DNA of 22,738 nt from a virus: the IMG/VR virus record IMGVR_UViG_3300038660_000082, positions 1-22,738 of that record, one strand, 5' to 3'. Under the pieces are notes generated by a model that was not told the DNA's origin, searched no databases, and saw nothing but the letters and a program-made list of their open reading frames with translations. The translations under genes were made by a program, and so were the position numbers. Of the stretch, positions 13,664 to 19,206 are shown piece by piece; positions within the stretch are counted from its first letter, which is position 1, and every line of letters starts with the position of its first letter.

Positions 13664-14113
13664 TTAGTGTATAGAGTCAAAATCATCCTCCCAGCGCTTC
13701 TGGTTGATGTAGGCTTCGGGGTTGGCCTGGGCAACGCTTTTGCGTTTTAGGTAGCCTTTGTAAGCTTTGATCTTTTGCAGGGCAAGGATCTTATTGGCTT
13801 TGTTGAGTTTGTTCCAGGCGGTCTCTGCTTTGGTCTTCTTGATCTTGTTGCCATAGACATTGTAAAAGTTCTCGAAGCTAAGATCTGGCTCGCCAACGGT
13901 GACCTCAAAGTTTTTCTTGAGCTTCTGCATCCAGACGTTTTTCATCACATTTTCGTTGGCGGGAAAGTTGCCTCTAGAGAAGAGCCACTCCATCTGTGTG
14001 CCTGTAAGTTTACCCTCCAGGATCTTGTAGGACTTGAGGCTTCCGTCCAGATCATACTTAAACTCCCAGACGTACTTGTCTTTTCGACTCTTGACGGTGT
14101 AGGTAGTGTTCAT
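13664..14113 (-). CDS. Protein with DnaT-like/replisome-organiser C-terminal motif
   Basis: A 149-residue protein. The first 75 residues contain DKYVWEFKYDLDGSLKSYKI and GTQMEWLFSRGNFPANENVM and are not recognised. Residues 83-144 read FYNVYGNKIKKTKAETAW, a linker NKLNKANKILALQKIKAYKG, and PEAYINQKRWEDDF. This "F-x-x-x-Y-x-K-x-x-K-K-x-A-x-x-A-W-x-K-L ... P-x-x-Y-I-N-x-x-R-W-E-D" pattern is seen at the C-terminus of phage replication initiators and of DnaT, where it contacts the host helicase loader or single-stranded DNA. Mu transposition products are replicated by the PriA-DnaT route, so a helper for host replisome loading is a reasonable guess. It overlaps the upstream gene as ATGA. Confidence 0.7.
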   Translation of the reverse strand: MNTTYTVKSRKDKYVWEFKYDLDGSLKSYKILEGKLTGTQMEWLFSRGNFPANENVMKNVWMQKLKKNFEVTVGEPDLSFENFYNVYGNKIKKTKAETAWNKLNKANKILALQKIKAYKGYLKRKSVAQANPEAYINQKRWEDDFDSIH

Positions 14114-14448
14114 GTGAGTTTTTGGTTTAAGTCTGAAACAAATGTTCTCATAAGGCTTCTTTCGTAATCGCCTGAAAATTGATCCATATCGGTATTGTCT
14201 GTTAAGATTTTATGTAAGACATAAGCTTCATGGTATTTCAGTGTAAGTGTGTCTTTTATGTTTGTTCCGGTTTTACCTGAAATTATACTAGCTCTTACCT
14301 TCTTACGAATCTTCTCCTGTACTTCCAGCCAGATCGATAAGTAAAGTTTTTGATCGGCAAGTAAGCTTTGTATCGGCTCGAAGTGATCTCCAAAAAAGGA
14401 ACTGATTAGCCAAAGTGTATCAGTTTTGGTGATTAATTTTACTTTCAT
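14110..14448 (-). CDS. Hypothetical early protein (112 residues)
   Basis: From the ATG at 14448 the product begins MKVKLITKTDTLWLISSFFG and continues LYLSIWLEVQEKIRKKVRAS and GTNIKDTLTLKYHEAYVLHK, ending VSDLNQKLT. An in-frame start at 14481 would overlap the upstream gene by 62 bases; 14448 overlaps by 29 and has better N-terminal character. It is mixed helix and strand, has no membrane segment or metal motif, and its TGA overlaps the next gene's ATG. Not a family I recognise, though similar proteins of this length sit near DUF4406 genes in other Bacteroidota phages, as far as I recall. Confidence 0.65.
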   Translation of the reverse strand: MKVKLITKTDTLWLISSFFGDHFEPIQSLLADQKLYLSIWLEVQEKIRKKVRASIISGKTGTNIKDTLTLKYHEAYVLHKILTDNTDMDQFSGDYERSLMRTFVSDLNQKLT

Positions 14449-14719
14449 ACATGTAGTATTTGCGGATGTGATCGTACTCACCCTGTGTTAGTTTTATGCT
14501 CGAGGTAATGCTAAGGCCATCAATATGGAAGCTAACTTCTACACCGTTGTCACGGTAGATGAAGAAGGTGTTTTCCTGCATGATGGCTTTTGCTATTAGG
14601 CACATTCGGTCTTTGGTGTATCTAGCCATAAACCGCACCCAGAACACACCGAAACGGTGGTCTCGCAATTCACTTTGGCGCTTATCACCAGAGTTTGTGG
14701 TCTTAGGTTGCAGTGGCAA
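14420..14719 (-). CDS. Hypothetical early protein (up to 99 residues)
   Basis: The frame runs from 14719 and encodes MPLQPKTTNSGDKRQSELRD, then HRFGVFWVRFMARYTKDRMC and ENTFFIYRDNGVEVSFHIDG, ending YMYESKINHQN. A compact Trp/Phe/Arg-rich N-terminal half is followed by a strand-rich C-terminal half. Internal starts at Met31 (MARYTKDR) are possible and would shorten it to 69 residues. Function unknown. It follows the DUF4406 gene after 24 bases. Confidence 0.6.
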   Translation of the reverse strand: MPLQPKTTNSGDKRQSELRDHRFGVFWVRFMARYTKDRMCLIAKAIMQENTFFIYRDNGVEVSFHIDGLSITSSIKLTQGEYDHIRKYYMYESKINHQN

Positions 14720-14743
14720 GGGTTGGGGGCTGGGGTCATATAG

Positions 14744-15076
14744 CTAGTGGTTTTCATTGGCATAGGCTTTCACCTGGTCCATAGAGTTAAAAACTCTTAT
14801 ACCCAGGTCTTTTGCTAGCTGGTATTCTATCATTGCCCCTTTACTCTTCCTGGCGTCTGGAAGCAGTAGAATAGCTTCGCAATGCAAAAGAGCTATAAGG
14901 CACTTACGCATAGCGTCTGTCCAGCTGGTGGCTGGGTTTTCTATAAGTTGCATTGGATTTACTGTTTCATAACCTAGATTCTGTATCTCTTGCGAAGCTT
15001 TGCCAAATTTGGCTTTAGCTTCTTTTATATCTAGTCCTGTAACCTTGCCTGCGACGTATATAAGTTTATTTCTCAT
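14744..15076 (-). CDS. DUF4406 (nucleoside deoxyribosyltransferase-like) protein
   Basis: A 110-residue protein beginning MRNKLIYVAGKVTGLDIKEA, with GYETVNPMQLIENPATSWTD, AMRKCLIALLHCEAILLLPD and RKSKGAMIEYQLAKDLGIRV. The pattern "Y-V-A-G-x-x-x-G-L ... V-N-P ... W-x-x-x-M-R-x-x-L-x-x-L-x-x-C-x-A-I-x-x-L-P-x-x-x-x-S-x-G-A-x-x-E-x-x-x-A" is the DUF4406 family, a shortened relative of nucleoside 2-deoxyribosyltransferases. Asp and Glu residues of the "LP-D ... GA-x-x-E" part correspond to the base/sugar site. A role in nucleotide salvage or modified-nucleotide sensing is inferred from the fold. It overlaps the GemA-like gene as ATGA (15073-15076). Confidence 0.9.
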   Translation of the reverse strand: MRNKLIYVAGKVTGLDIKEAKAKFGKASQEIQNLGYETVNPMQLIENPATSWTDAMRKCLIALLHCEAILLLPDARKSKGAMIEYQLAKDLGIRVFNSMDQVKAYANENH

Positions 15077-15483
15077 TTGGATAGTATTTGCTCCATGGCA
15101 AAAATCACTTTGGACGTTTCTTCTTTACTCATAGCCATTAAAGGCTTTTTAACCGGTGATCTAACGGACCTTAACCACTGGTTAAGTCTGGGCATATCTG
15201 GAACTTTACCATGTATGTTGGTAGAGTTTGAGCATGTCCATTGCAACTGGTACATCAAGGATAAAATGTACCTGTGTTGTGAGTTTGATTTATCGAACTT
15301 TGCCCAGTTTGTCTGCAGATGGCGTATAAGCTTATCAGCTTCTCTTTGGGACAGCTCGAGGCTTGTAGTTGTCCTAAAGTCACTTGCTTGCTGTACAAGC
15401 AGCTTTTTTACATCTGCATCAAAGTGACAGAGCTGGTGTATAAGTTGACGCTGTTTTGGGGTGGACTGTGTTGTAGCGACCAT
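15073..15483 (-). CDS. GemA-like regulatory protein (DUF1018)
   Basis: A 136-residue protein. N-terminal TPKQRQLIHQLCHFDADVKK is a helical start; the C-terminal half QHRYILSLMYQLQWTC, MPRLNQWLRSVRSPVKKPLM, and SKEETSKVIFAMEQILSK carries the "Q-x-x-I-x-x-M-Y-x-L-x-W ... R-L-x-x-W-L ... K-P-L-x-x-x-S-x-E-E-x-x-K-V-I" features of DUF1018, the family of Mu gp16/GemA. In Mu, GemA modulates host gene expression and DNA relaxation. The position, late in the early operon, agrees with Mu, where gemA precedes mor. It is followed by DUF4406 and preceded after one base by a 63-residue protein. Confidence 0.75.
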   Translation of the reverse strand: MVATTQSTPKQRQLIHQLCHFDADVKKLLVQQASDFRTTTSLELSQREADKLIRHLQTNWAKFDKSNSQHRYILSLMYQLQWTCSNSTNIHGKVPDMPRLNQWLRSVRSPVKKPLMAMSKEETSKVIFAMEQILSK

Positions 15484-15484
15484 G

Positions 15485-15676
15485 TTATAATGTTTTGCGG
15501 GTTACGGGGTGTTGGTGGTATTCTTTGGAAGCCATTTCGGCTGCGATATGCTGTTGAAATTTGCTTACTTCCTGGGTCGTCATGGTGGGATCTCCTATCC
15601 AGTTCCCTTCCATGTCTTTACGGACTAGCTTACCGTTTATCTGGTACTCTCTTTCTCCTGTTTTTTTAATATCCAT
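15485..15676 (-). CDS. Small hypothetical protein (63 residues)
   Basis: From the ATG at 15676 the product is MDIKKTGEREYQINGKLVRK, then DMEGNWIGDPTMTTQEVSKF and QQHIAAEMASKEYHQHPVTR. The frame stays open further upstream, but that stretch encodes the 49-residue membrane peptide in another frame, so 15676 is the sensible start. It has a strand-like "REYQINGKLV" followed by a helix. Its first 40 bases overlap the 3' end of the membrane-peptide gene (15637). One base separates its stop from the GemA-like start. Family unknown. Confidence 0.7.
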   Translation of the reverse strand: MDIKKTGEREYQINGKLVRKDMEGNWIGDPTMTTQEVSKFQQHIAAEMASKEYHQHPVTRKTL

Positions 15677-15786
15677 TTTTGTATATTTATAATTAGTAAA
15701 TTGATAATTGCGTAGATGAAGCCAAGTATTAAAAATATTCCTATAGCTAAGGCTATCCAGTAAGCTGTTGTTTCTAAAAAAGTCAT
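15637..15786 (-). CDS. 49-residue single-span membrane peptide overlapping two genes
   Basis: ATG at 15786, TAA at 15637. Product: MTFLETTAYWIALAIGIFLI followed by LGFIYAIINLLIINIQKWIL and the basic tail KKQEKESTR. Residues about 8-35 form one strongly hydrophobic helix with the positive end after it (N-out, C-in expected). It is translated in a different frame from the following 63-residue protein, which it overlaps by 40 bases, and its ATG overlaps the TGA of the upstream gene as ATGA (15783-15786). That stop/start coupling is the best evidence that it is real. Function unknown; small early membrane peptides can disturb host or exclude phages. Confidence 0.68.
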   Translation of the reverse strand: MTFLETTAYWIALAIGIFLILGFIYAIINLLIINIQKWILKKQEKESTR

Positions 15787-15986
15787 TGTTCTGTTTTTGT
15801 GGTTTGTAATTCCTTGAGGTAAGCTGAGACGCTTCCAAAGAAGTTGATCAGTTTCTGGTGCTGTCTTTTGCTTTTGGAGGTCTTCTTGTACTTCAAGCTT
15901 TCCTGGCAGTCTTCAAAATTGACCTCGCAATCTGCGATGAGATCCTCGAGGTCTAGTTTTTTGAAGTTGGCTTTATCCTTTCCCAT
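15783..15986 (-). CDS. Small charged hypothetical protein (67 residues)
   Basis: Start chosen at the ATG at 15986, which overlaps the DUF3164 stop as TAATG. Product: MGKDKANFKKLDLEDLIADC, then EVNFEDCQESLKYKKTSKSK and RQHQKLINFFGSVSAYLKEL. A longer frame to 16022 lies inside the DUF3164 gene and is unlikely. It is Lys- and Glu-rich with two Cys near the middle and an amphipathic end. Unknown function; coupled to both neighbours. Confidence 0.68.
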   Translation of the reverse strand: MGKDKANFKKLDLEDLIADCEVNFEDCQESLKYKKTSKSKRQHQKLINFFGSVSAYLKELQTTKTEQ

Positions 15987-16648
15987 TATAAGCTTGAAAA
16001 TTGAAGTGAGACATCTTTCCATTTGCCTTTGGCATCACGTACGTGCAAACGGCAATAGAGTGAAGAGCCTGAAACTTGCTGGCATTCGTCCAGCTTGTCA
16101 AACTCGTTGATCAAGTTATCGTCGCCCAGCTCTCGGACTTGTCGGCGAGCCTTAGCCAGTAACTTAGGATCGTACTCCATCTTGGTGTTTTTGATCAGCA
16201 AACCGTCAAGGATGTTGTACAGGCCTTTGTTGCGGGCTTCAAACTTCTCCTTGAAGATTTCACGTATAGCGGTGATATGAACCATTGCCTCGTCGGTGAA
16301 TTCAAACTTCTCCTGGCGATCTACTGTCACCTTGATCGTGTCGGCTCTATTCTTAAGTGAAAAGCTGTTGACCTCTTTTGGCGTTTTGCCTTCTATCGAG
16401 TACATACGCTCATACAGCTTATTGGCTTCTGCGATGCTGTATTCCTTCAGCTCCTTCATTTCGTTGTGGATCTGGGTGAACTTGGAAGCGGTGTGATCCA
16501 GGAACGACTCCTTGTCGTTGAAATACAGCTTTTCGGCTTTCTCCTGGGCTTCTTTTTTGGCTTGCTTGCGTCTTGCGATTTCCGCTTCAAGCTCCTTCTC
16601 GCTTAATGTAGCGAGGTCTAGTGTTGGGGTTTCAGTTTGTGTGCTCAT
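15986..16648 (-). CDS. DUF3164-like early phage protein
   Basis: A 220-residue protein. After an acidic, coiled N-terminus (EKELEAEIARRKQAKKEAQE) it has KEYSIAEANKLYERMYSIEG, IKVTVDRQEKFEFTDEAMVH, EKFEARNKGLYNILDGLLI, and a C-terminus SSLYCRLHVRDAKGKWKDVS. The "F-D-E-x-A ... G-x-Y-x-x-L-D-G-L-L ... K-x-x-x-A-x-x-Q-V-x-x-L ... Y-x-R-x-x-x-R-D-A-x-G-K-W" pattern matches DUF3164, found in the early regions of Mu-like phages but with no known activity. It is flanked by stop/start overlaps (TAATG at 15986 and ATGA at 16645). Some databases label relatives as sulfate transporters, which this sequence does not support. Confidence 0.8.
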   Translation of the reverse strand: MSTQTETPTLDLATLSEKELEAEIARRKQAKKEAQEKAEKLYFNDKESFLDHTASKFTQIHNEMKELKEYSIAEANKLYERMYSIEGKTPKEVNSFSLKNRADTIKVTVDRQEKFEFTDEAMVHITAIREIFKEKFEARNKGLYNILDGLLIKNTKMEYDPKLLAKARRQVRELGDDNLINEFDKLDECQQVSGSSLYCRLHVRDAKGKWKDVSLQFSSL

Positions 16649-16860
16649 TGTACTCTTATTTTTGTGTTGTGGGTTAAATGAATGGTTAAGGCTACTCCCG
16701 ATCGTTTGACTTCAAACTCGAATTGTAAAAAGGCGAGTCGAATCGCATCGTCTGTCGTAAATTTCTCTACACCTGTGATGTAGCCTGTTGATTGGTTGGT
16801 CTTGTCGTAATGGACTGGCTTGCCGAAATAGTTTGCTAGTCTTTCAAATTTTTCTTTCAT
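16645..16860 (-). CDS. Small hypothetical protein (71 residues)
   Basis: From the ATG at 16860: MKEKFERLANYFGKPVHYDK, then TNQSTGYITGVEKFTTDDAI and RLAFLQFEFEVKRSGVALTI. A first ATG at 16893 is possible, but it would overlap the upstream gene, whereas 16860 follows it by 13 bases with a leader of the phage's usual A/C-rich type. The product appears to be a small alpha/beta domain. Function unknown. Confidence 0.62.
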   Translation of the reverse strand: MKEKFERLANYFGKPVHYDKTNQSTGYITGVEKFTTDDAIRLAFLQFEFEVKRSGVALTIHLTHNTKIRVQ

Positions 16861-16873
16861 GGTATTTTTGATT

Positions 16874-17062
16874 TTAAGTGTGTAATATTTCATTTGCCTG
16901 TTCTATAAGCTCCTCGTAAGCCATAAAGATGTTGTCGTGAACATCCTCCCACTCAACTAATTCTGCACGACCATAAATGTTGAGTATTTCCTGTTCTTTG
17001 CCGTTAATGACTGCTAGTCTTAAGTCTTTTACTATCTGTCGAGCTTGGTCTGTATTATTCAT
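16874..17062 (-). CDS. Small acidic helical protein (62 residues)
   Basis: MNNTDQARQIVKDLRLAVIN, then GKEQEILNIYGRAELVEWED and VHDNIFMAYEELIEQANEIL. It is mostly helical with Glu/Asp and a central Trp-Glu-Asp. It overlaps the upstream gene by 8 bases (17055-17062). No family recognised. Confidence 0.65.
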   Translation of the reverse strand: MNNTDQARQIVKDLRLAVINGKEQEILNIYGRAELVEWEDVHDNIFMAYEELIEQANEILHT

Positions 17063-17321
17063 CGTCCGCTTTCATTTGTTCAATTAGATTATTTACTTTT
17101 TTTTGCAAACTCTTATGGAGTATGTATCTGGGCTCTCTTTGGATACCTATTGTTAGGTTATTTTTATACTCAATCCATGCAGAGTGTTCTAGGTGTATCA
17201 ATGCTCTCTGAAACCACGTGAGCTCGTTTGGAAAGTTTATTCTTTGATACTTCAATACGCCAATCAAGTCGGTAAGTCTTTGAGTGGCCCTGGCATGTTC
17301 GTTAATTTGATCTGTATTCAT
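17055..17321 (-). CDS. Hypothetical helical protein (88 residues)
   Basis: MNTDQINEHARATQRLTDLI, then GVLKYQRINFPNELTWFQRA, LIHLEHSAWIEYKNNLTIGI and a Lys-rich end with KVNNLIEQMKADDE. Mostly helical, with several aromatic residues in the middle. It overlaps the upstream gene by 20 bases. No family recognised; its neighbours are similar unknown early proteins. Confidence 0.65.
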   Translation of the reverse strand: MNTDQINEHARATQRLTDLIGVLKYQRINFPNELTWFQRALIHLEHSAWIEYKNNLTIGIQREPRYILHKSLQKKVNNLIEQMKADDE

Positions 17322-17634
17322 AGTCTTTAGTTTTTAGAGCTTTTTTAATAAGTGGTTTTGAATAGTATTGGGTAATTTTGGTAGTGATATTGTTATAAAA
17401 GTCCCAGATCGTATCTTTGCCTAGATCTTCATAATCTCTCACCTTCCATATAAAGTCGTCCTCTAGTGCTCGATATACGCTTATCCAGTATTGAAAAAGC
17501 TTAGTGTTGGCCATAAGCTTTTGCAAGTCCGCATCATTGTTCGAATATGCTTCGCACCAAACCATGTAAGTGTCTAGTACAAACATGCTATGCTCGTGGT
17601 CTGTTATTTTTAGTAATTGCGCTATTGTTTTCAT
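17302..17634 (-). CDS. Hypothetical early protein (110 residues)
   Basis: MKTIAQLLKITDHEHSMFVL begins a 110-residue protein with DTYMVWCEAYSNNDADLQKL, MANTKLFQYWISVYRALEDD, and YNNITTKITQYYSKPLIKKA. Aromatic-rich and helical. Four bases separate its start from the end of the ATPase gene. No family recognised. Confidence 0.65.
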   Translation of the reverse strand: MKTIAQLLKITDHEHSMFVLDTYMVWCEAYSNNDADLQKLMANTKLFQYWISVYRALEDDFIWKVRDYEDLGKDTIWDFYNNITTKITQYYSKPLIKKALKTKDYEYRSN

Positions 17635-17638
17635 GGGT

Positions 17639-18265
17639 TTATGTTATTTCATTCCAGTATTCGGCAGCACCTTCGCCCCAAATAGTGTAAAGTTCACCGC
17701 CTCCAAATCTTGAGAGGGTGGATGCTCTAAATCCCTCAATATGTATCTTCACGTCAGCATCATATCTCACGTGCTTAGCTGCTCTGCCTTCCGGCTCTCT
17801 GCCTTCGGCATGGCTAGTGAAAATGACCAGCTTTTTATGTTTAATCACATAGGCTTTAAATGCTTTGTACTCTGGTTTGCTCATTGCTGCGTATTGGTAG
17901 CTATCAAAAAAATAGAAGTCTGGGCTTTTAGGCTTTGCCATTCTTATTTTGAGATCTTCCACACTTTCAGAAAGGATCACAAACCGCTTTTTGACCAAAT
18001 GCATCTGGTTGCGCTGTAAGGCTTGGCGAAAGGACTTTCTTGCACCTTCCTCCAGCGTGTTGTAGGCTACTTTTTGAAACTTGCATAATTCTCTAGCTAA
18101 TTGCATTGAAAAACTTGTTTTACCATTTCCAGACTTACCCCAAATGATCCAGATCCCTGTTGCTTCTGGTATGCCTATTGAATCTTTCCAAAGCCCCTCA
18201 AGTTTAATTTCCTTGAAGTTCATTTTATAGATCTGATCTATGCTTATAGCTCGTTTAAGGCTCAT
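17639..18265 (-). CDS. RecA/RadA-fold P-loop ATPase of phage origin
   Basis: A 208-residue protein. N-terminal AISIDQIYKMNFKEIKLEGL leads into a P-loop GKSGNGKT (residues 43-50) in the context WIIWGKSGNGKTSFSMQLAR. Next come YNTLEEGARKS with Glu72/73, the expected catalytic carboxylate, a Walker B strand PDFYFFDSYQY (Asp121), and LVIFTSHAEGREPEGRAAK near residue 150 with the sensor Ser-His. The C-terminus has DADVKIHIEGFRAST and GGGELYTIWGE. The layout matches RecA/RadA/DnaB-core ATPases rather than AAA+, so it is distinct from the MuB protein just upstream. Possible roles are recombination, replication loading or DNA-pairing help; the sequence does not decide. It follows MuB after 24 bases in the early operon. 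Confidence 0.78.
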   Translation of the reverse strand: MSLKRAISIDQIYKMNFKEIKLEGLWKDSIGIPEATGIWIIWGKSGNGKTSFSMQLARELCKFQKVAYNTLEEGARKSFRQALQRNQMHLVKKRFVILSESVEDLKIRMAKPKSPDFYFFDSYQYAAMSKPEYKAFKAYVIKHKKLVIFTSHAEGREPEGRAAKHVRYDADVKIHIEGFRASTLSRFGGGELYTIWGEGAAEYWNEIT

Positions 18266-18289
18266 TAACTGGTGTTTACTGGTTGTTAT

Positions 18290-19147
18290 TTATTGTTGTT
18301 TTGATTTCTTGATCTTCATAGCGTGGATCATACGCTTAACCCGTCTCAGGTCGTTCTCGGAGTCTGTAATGATCTTCTTGATGTCGTTGCGGTCTTCGAT
18401 ACCGTTGGCCACACATACCTGAGTGATGTCGGTAGTGCCAACGCCCTTAAGTTCAATACACTTGCGACCTATACGGCTGTAGATTTCCTTATAGCCTTTC
18501 TTGTTGAGGCGAAGGCCTTTTTTAAGGCGTTTCTCCAGGTGATCTGTTGCTGCTAAGACAATCCCGCAGTGGTCCTCCAGTTGGTTGAAAATGGTAATGA
18601 AGAAATACAGTACCTGGTCGCTCAGCTTGTCGGCTTCGTCCATGATGATGAGTGGACTGTCTTGCTTCTTAAGTTGCCTGGTCACTTCCATCATCATTTC
18701 GGCAACGGTGAGGCCAGAGTAATCTCTTCCCATTGCTTGCAGGAGTTCTGCGAGAAAGTATTTCCTGTTCCAGTACTCGTTGCATTGCAGCAGGTGGGCT
18801 CTTTTGTTGTTTTGTGTATAGTGACGGATCGCCAGAGACTTACCGCTTCCTGCTTCGCCTACAATAGCAAATACATTGTGAAACTGCTGAGCGTCTGAAA
18901 GGAGGCTGGACATGATCTTGTAGTCTCGAGTCTCCACGACTTGCCATTGGTCTTTTGTAAATCCAGTTTGTGAAGCGATGTTTCTCCACATGTCGTCCGA
19001 GATCTTCTCCCAGTTGTCATTGATCACTTGAGAGATCAATGCGCCAGATACACCCTTAAGTGTTCTTGATGCCTGGTTCTGCGAGTCGTAGCGAGCGCAG
19101 TAGTCTTGCAGTTGATTTTTAATTTTTGTTTTGTCTTGAATAGTCAT
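18290..19147 (-). CDS. MuB-like AAA+ transposition target ATPase
   Basis: From the ATG at 19147 the product has 285 residues. Residues about 24-59 are a phage-repressor-like HTH (NQASRTLKGVSGALISQVIN), as in Mu B. The AAA+ core has Walker A GEAGSGKS (97-104), Walker B LIIMDEAD (166-173), and a sensor 1 segment GIVLAATDHLEKRLKKG. The C-terminus ends DLRRVKRMIHAMKIKKSKQQ, basic and DNA-binding. MuB polymerises on DNA, chooses target sites and stimulates MuA. An upstream GTG at 19195 would extend the frame, but its codons lie in a hairpin, and the ATG has the leader AAAACCCAAAAGTT. It follows the transposase gene by 57 bases. Confidence 0.9.
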   Translation of the reverse strand: MTIQDKTKIKNQLQDYCARYDSQNQASRTLKGVSGALISQVINDNWEKISDDMWRNIASQTGFTKDQWQVVETRDYKIMSSLLSDAQQFHNVFAIVGEAGSGKSLAIRHYTQNNKRAHLLQCNEYWNRKYFLAELLQAMGRDYSGLTVAEMMMEVTRQLKKQDSPLIIMDEADKLSDQVLYFFITIFNQLEDHCGIVLAATDHLEKRLKKGLRLNKKGYKEIYSRIGRKCIELKGVGTTDITQVCVANGIEDRNDIKKIITDSENDLRRVKRMIHAMKIKKSKQQ

Positions 19148-19176
19148 AACTTTGGGTTTTGGATTATTAATAGATT

Positions 19177-19206
19177 GCCCGTGCTTAAGCTCCACGGGCT
19201 TTTTTT
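19177..19206 (+). terminator. Plus-strand intrinsic terminator between transposase and MuB genes
   Basis: GCCCGTG (19177-19183) pairs with CACGGGC (19193-19199), 9-base loop, followed by seven T (19200-19206) on the plus strand. Both flanking genes read minus, so on their transcript the hairpin is preceded by A's and lacks a U-tract. It should stop plus-strand (antisense) transcription, or act as an RNA stem separating the two cistrons. Confidence 0.7.

Noticed and set aside
16023-16110. Longer N-terminus for the 67-residue protein
   Set aside because: It would lie within the DUF3164 gene; the TAATG overlap at 15986 supports the shorter form.
19148-19195. GTG start extending the MuB-like protein by 16 residues
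   Set aside because: The added codons begin in the hairpin and read as a poor N-terminus; the ATG at 19147 has the A/C-rich leader seen elsewhere.
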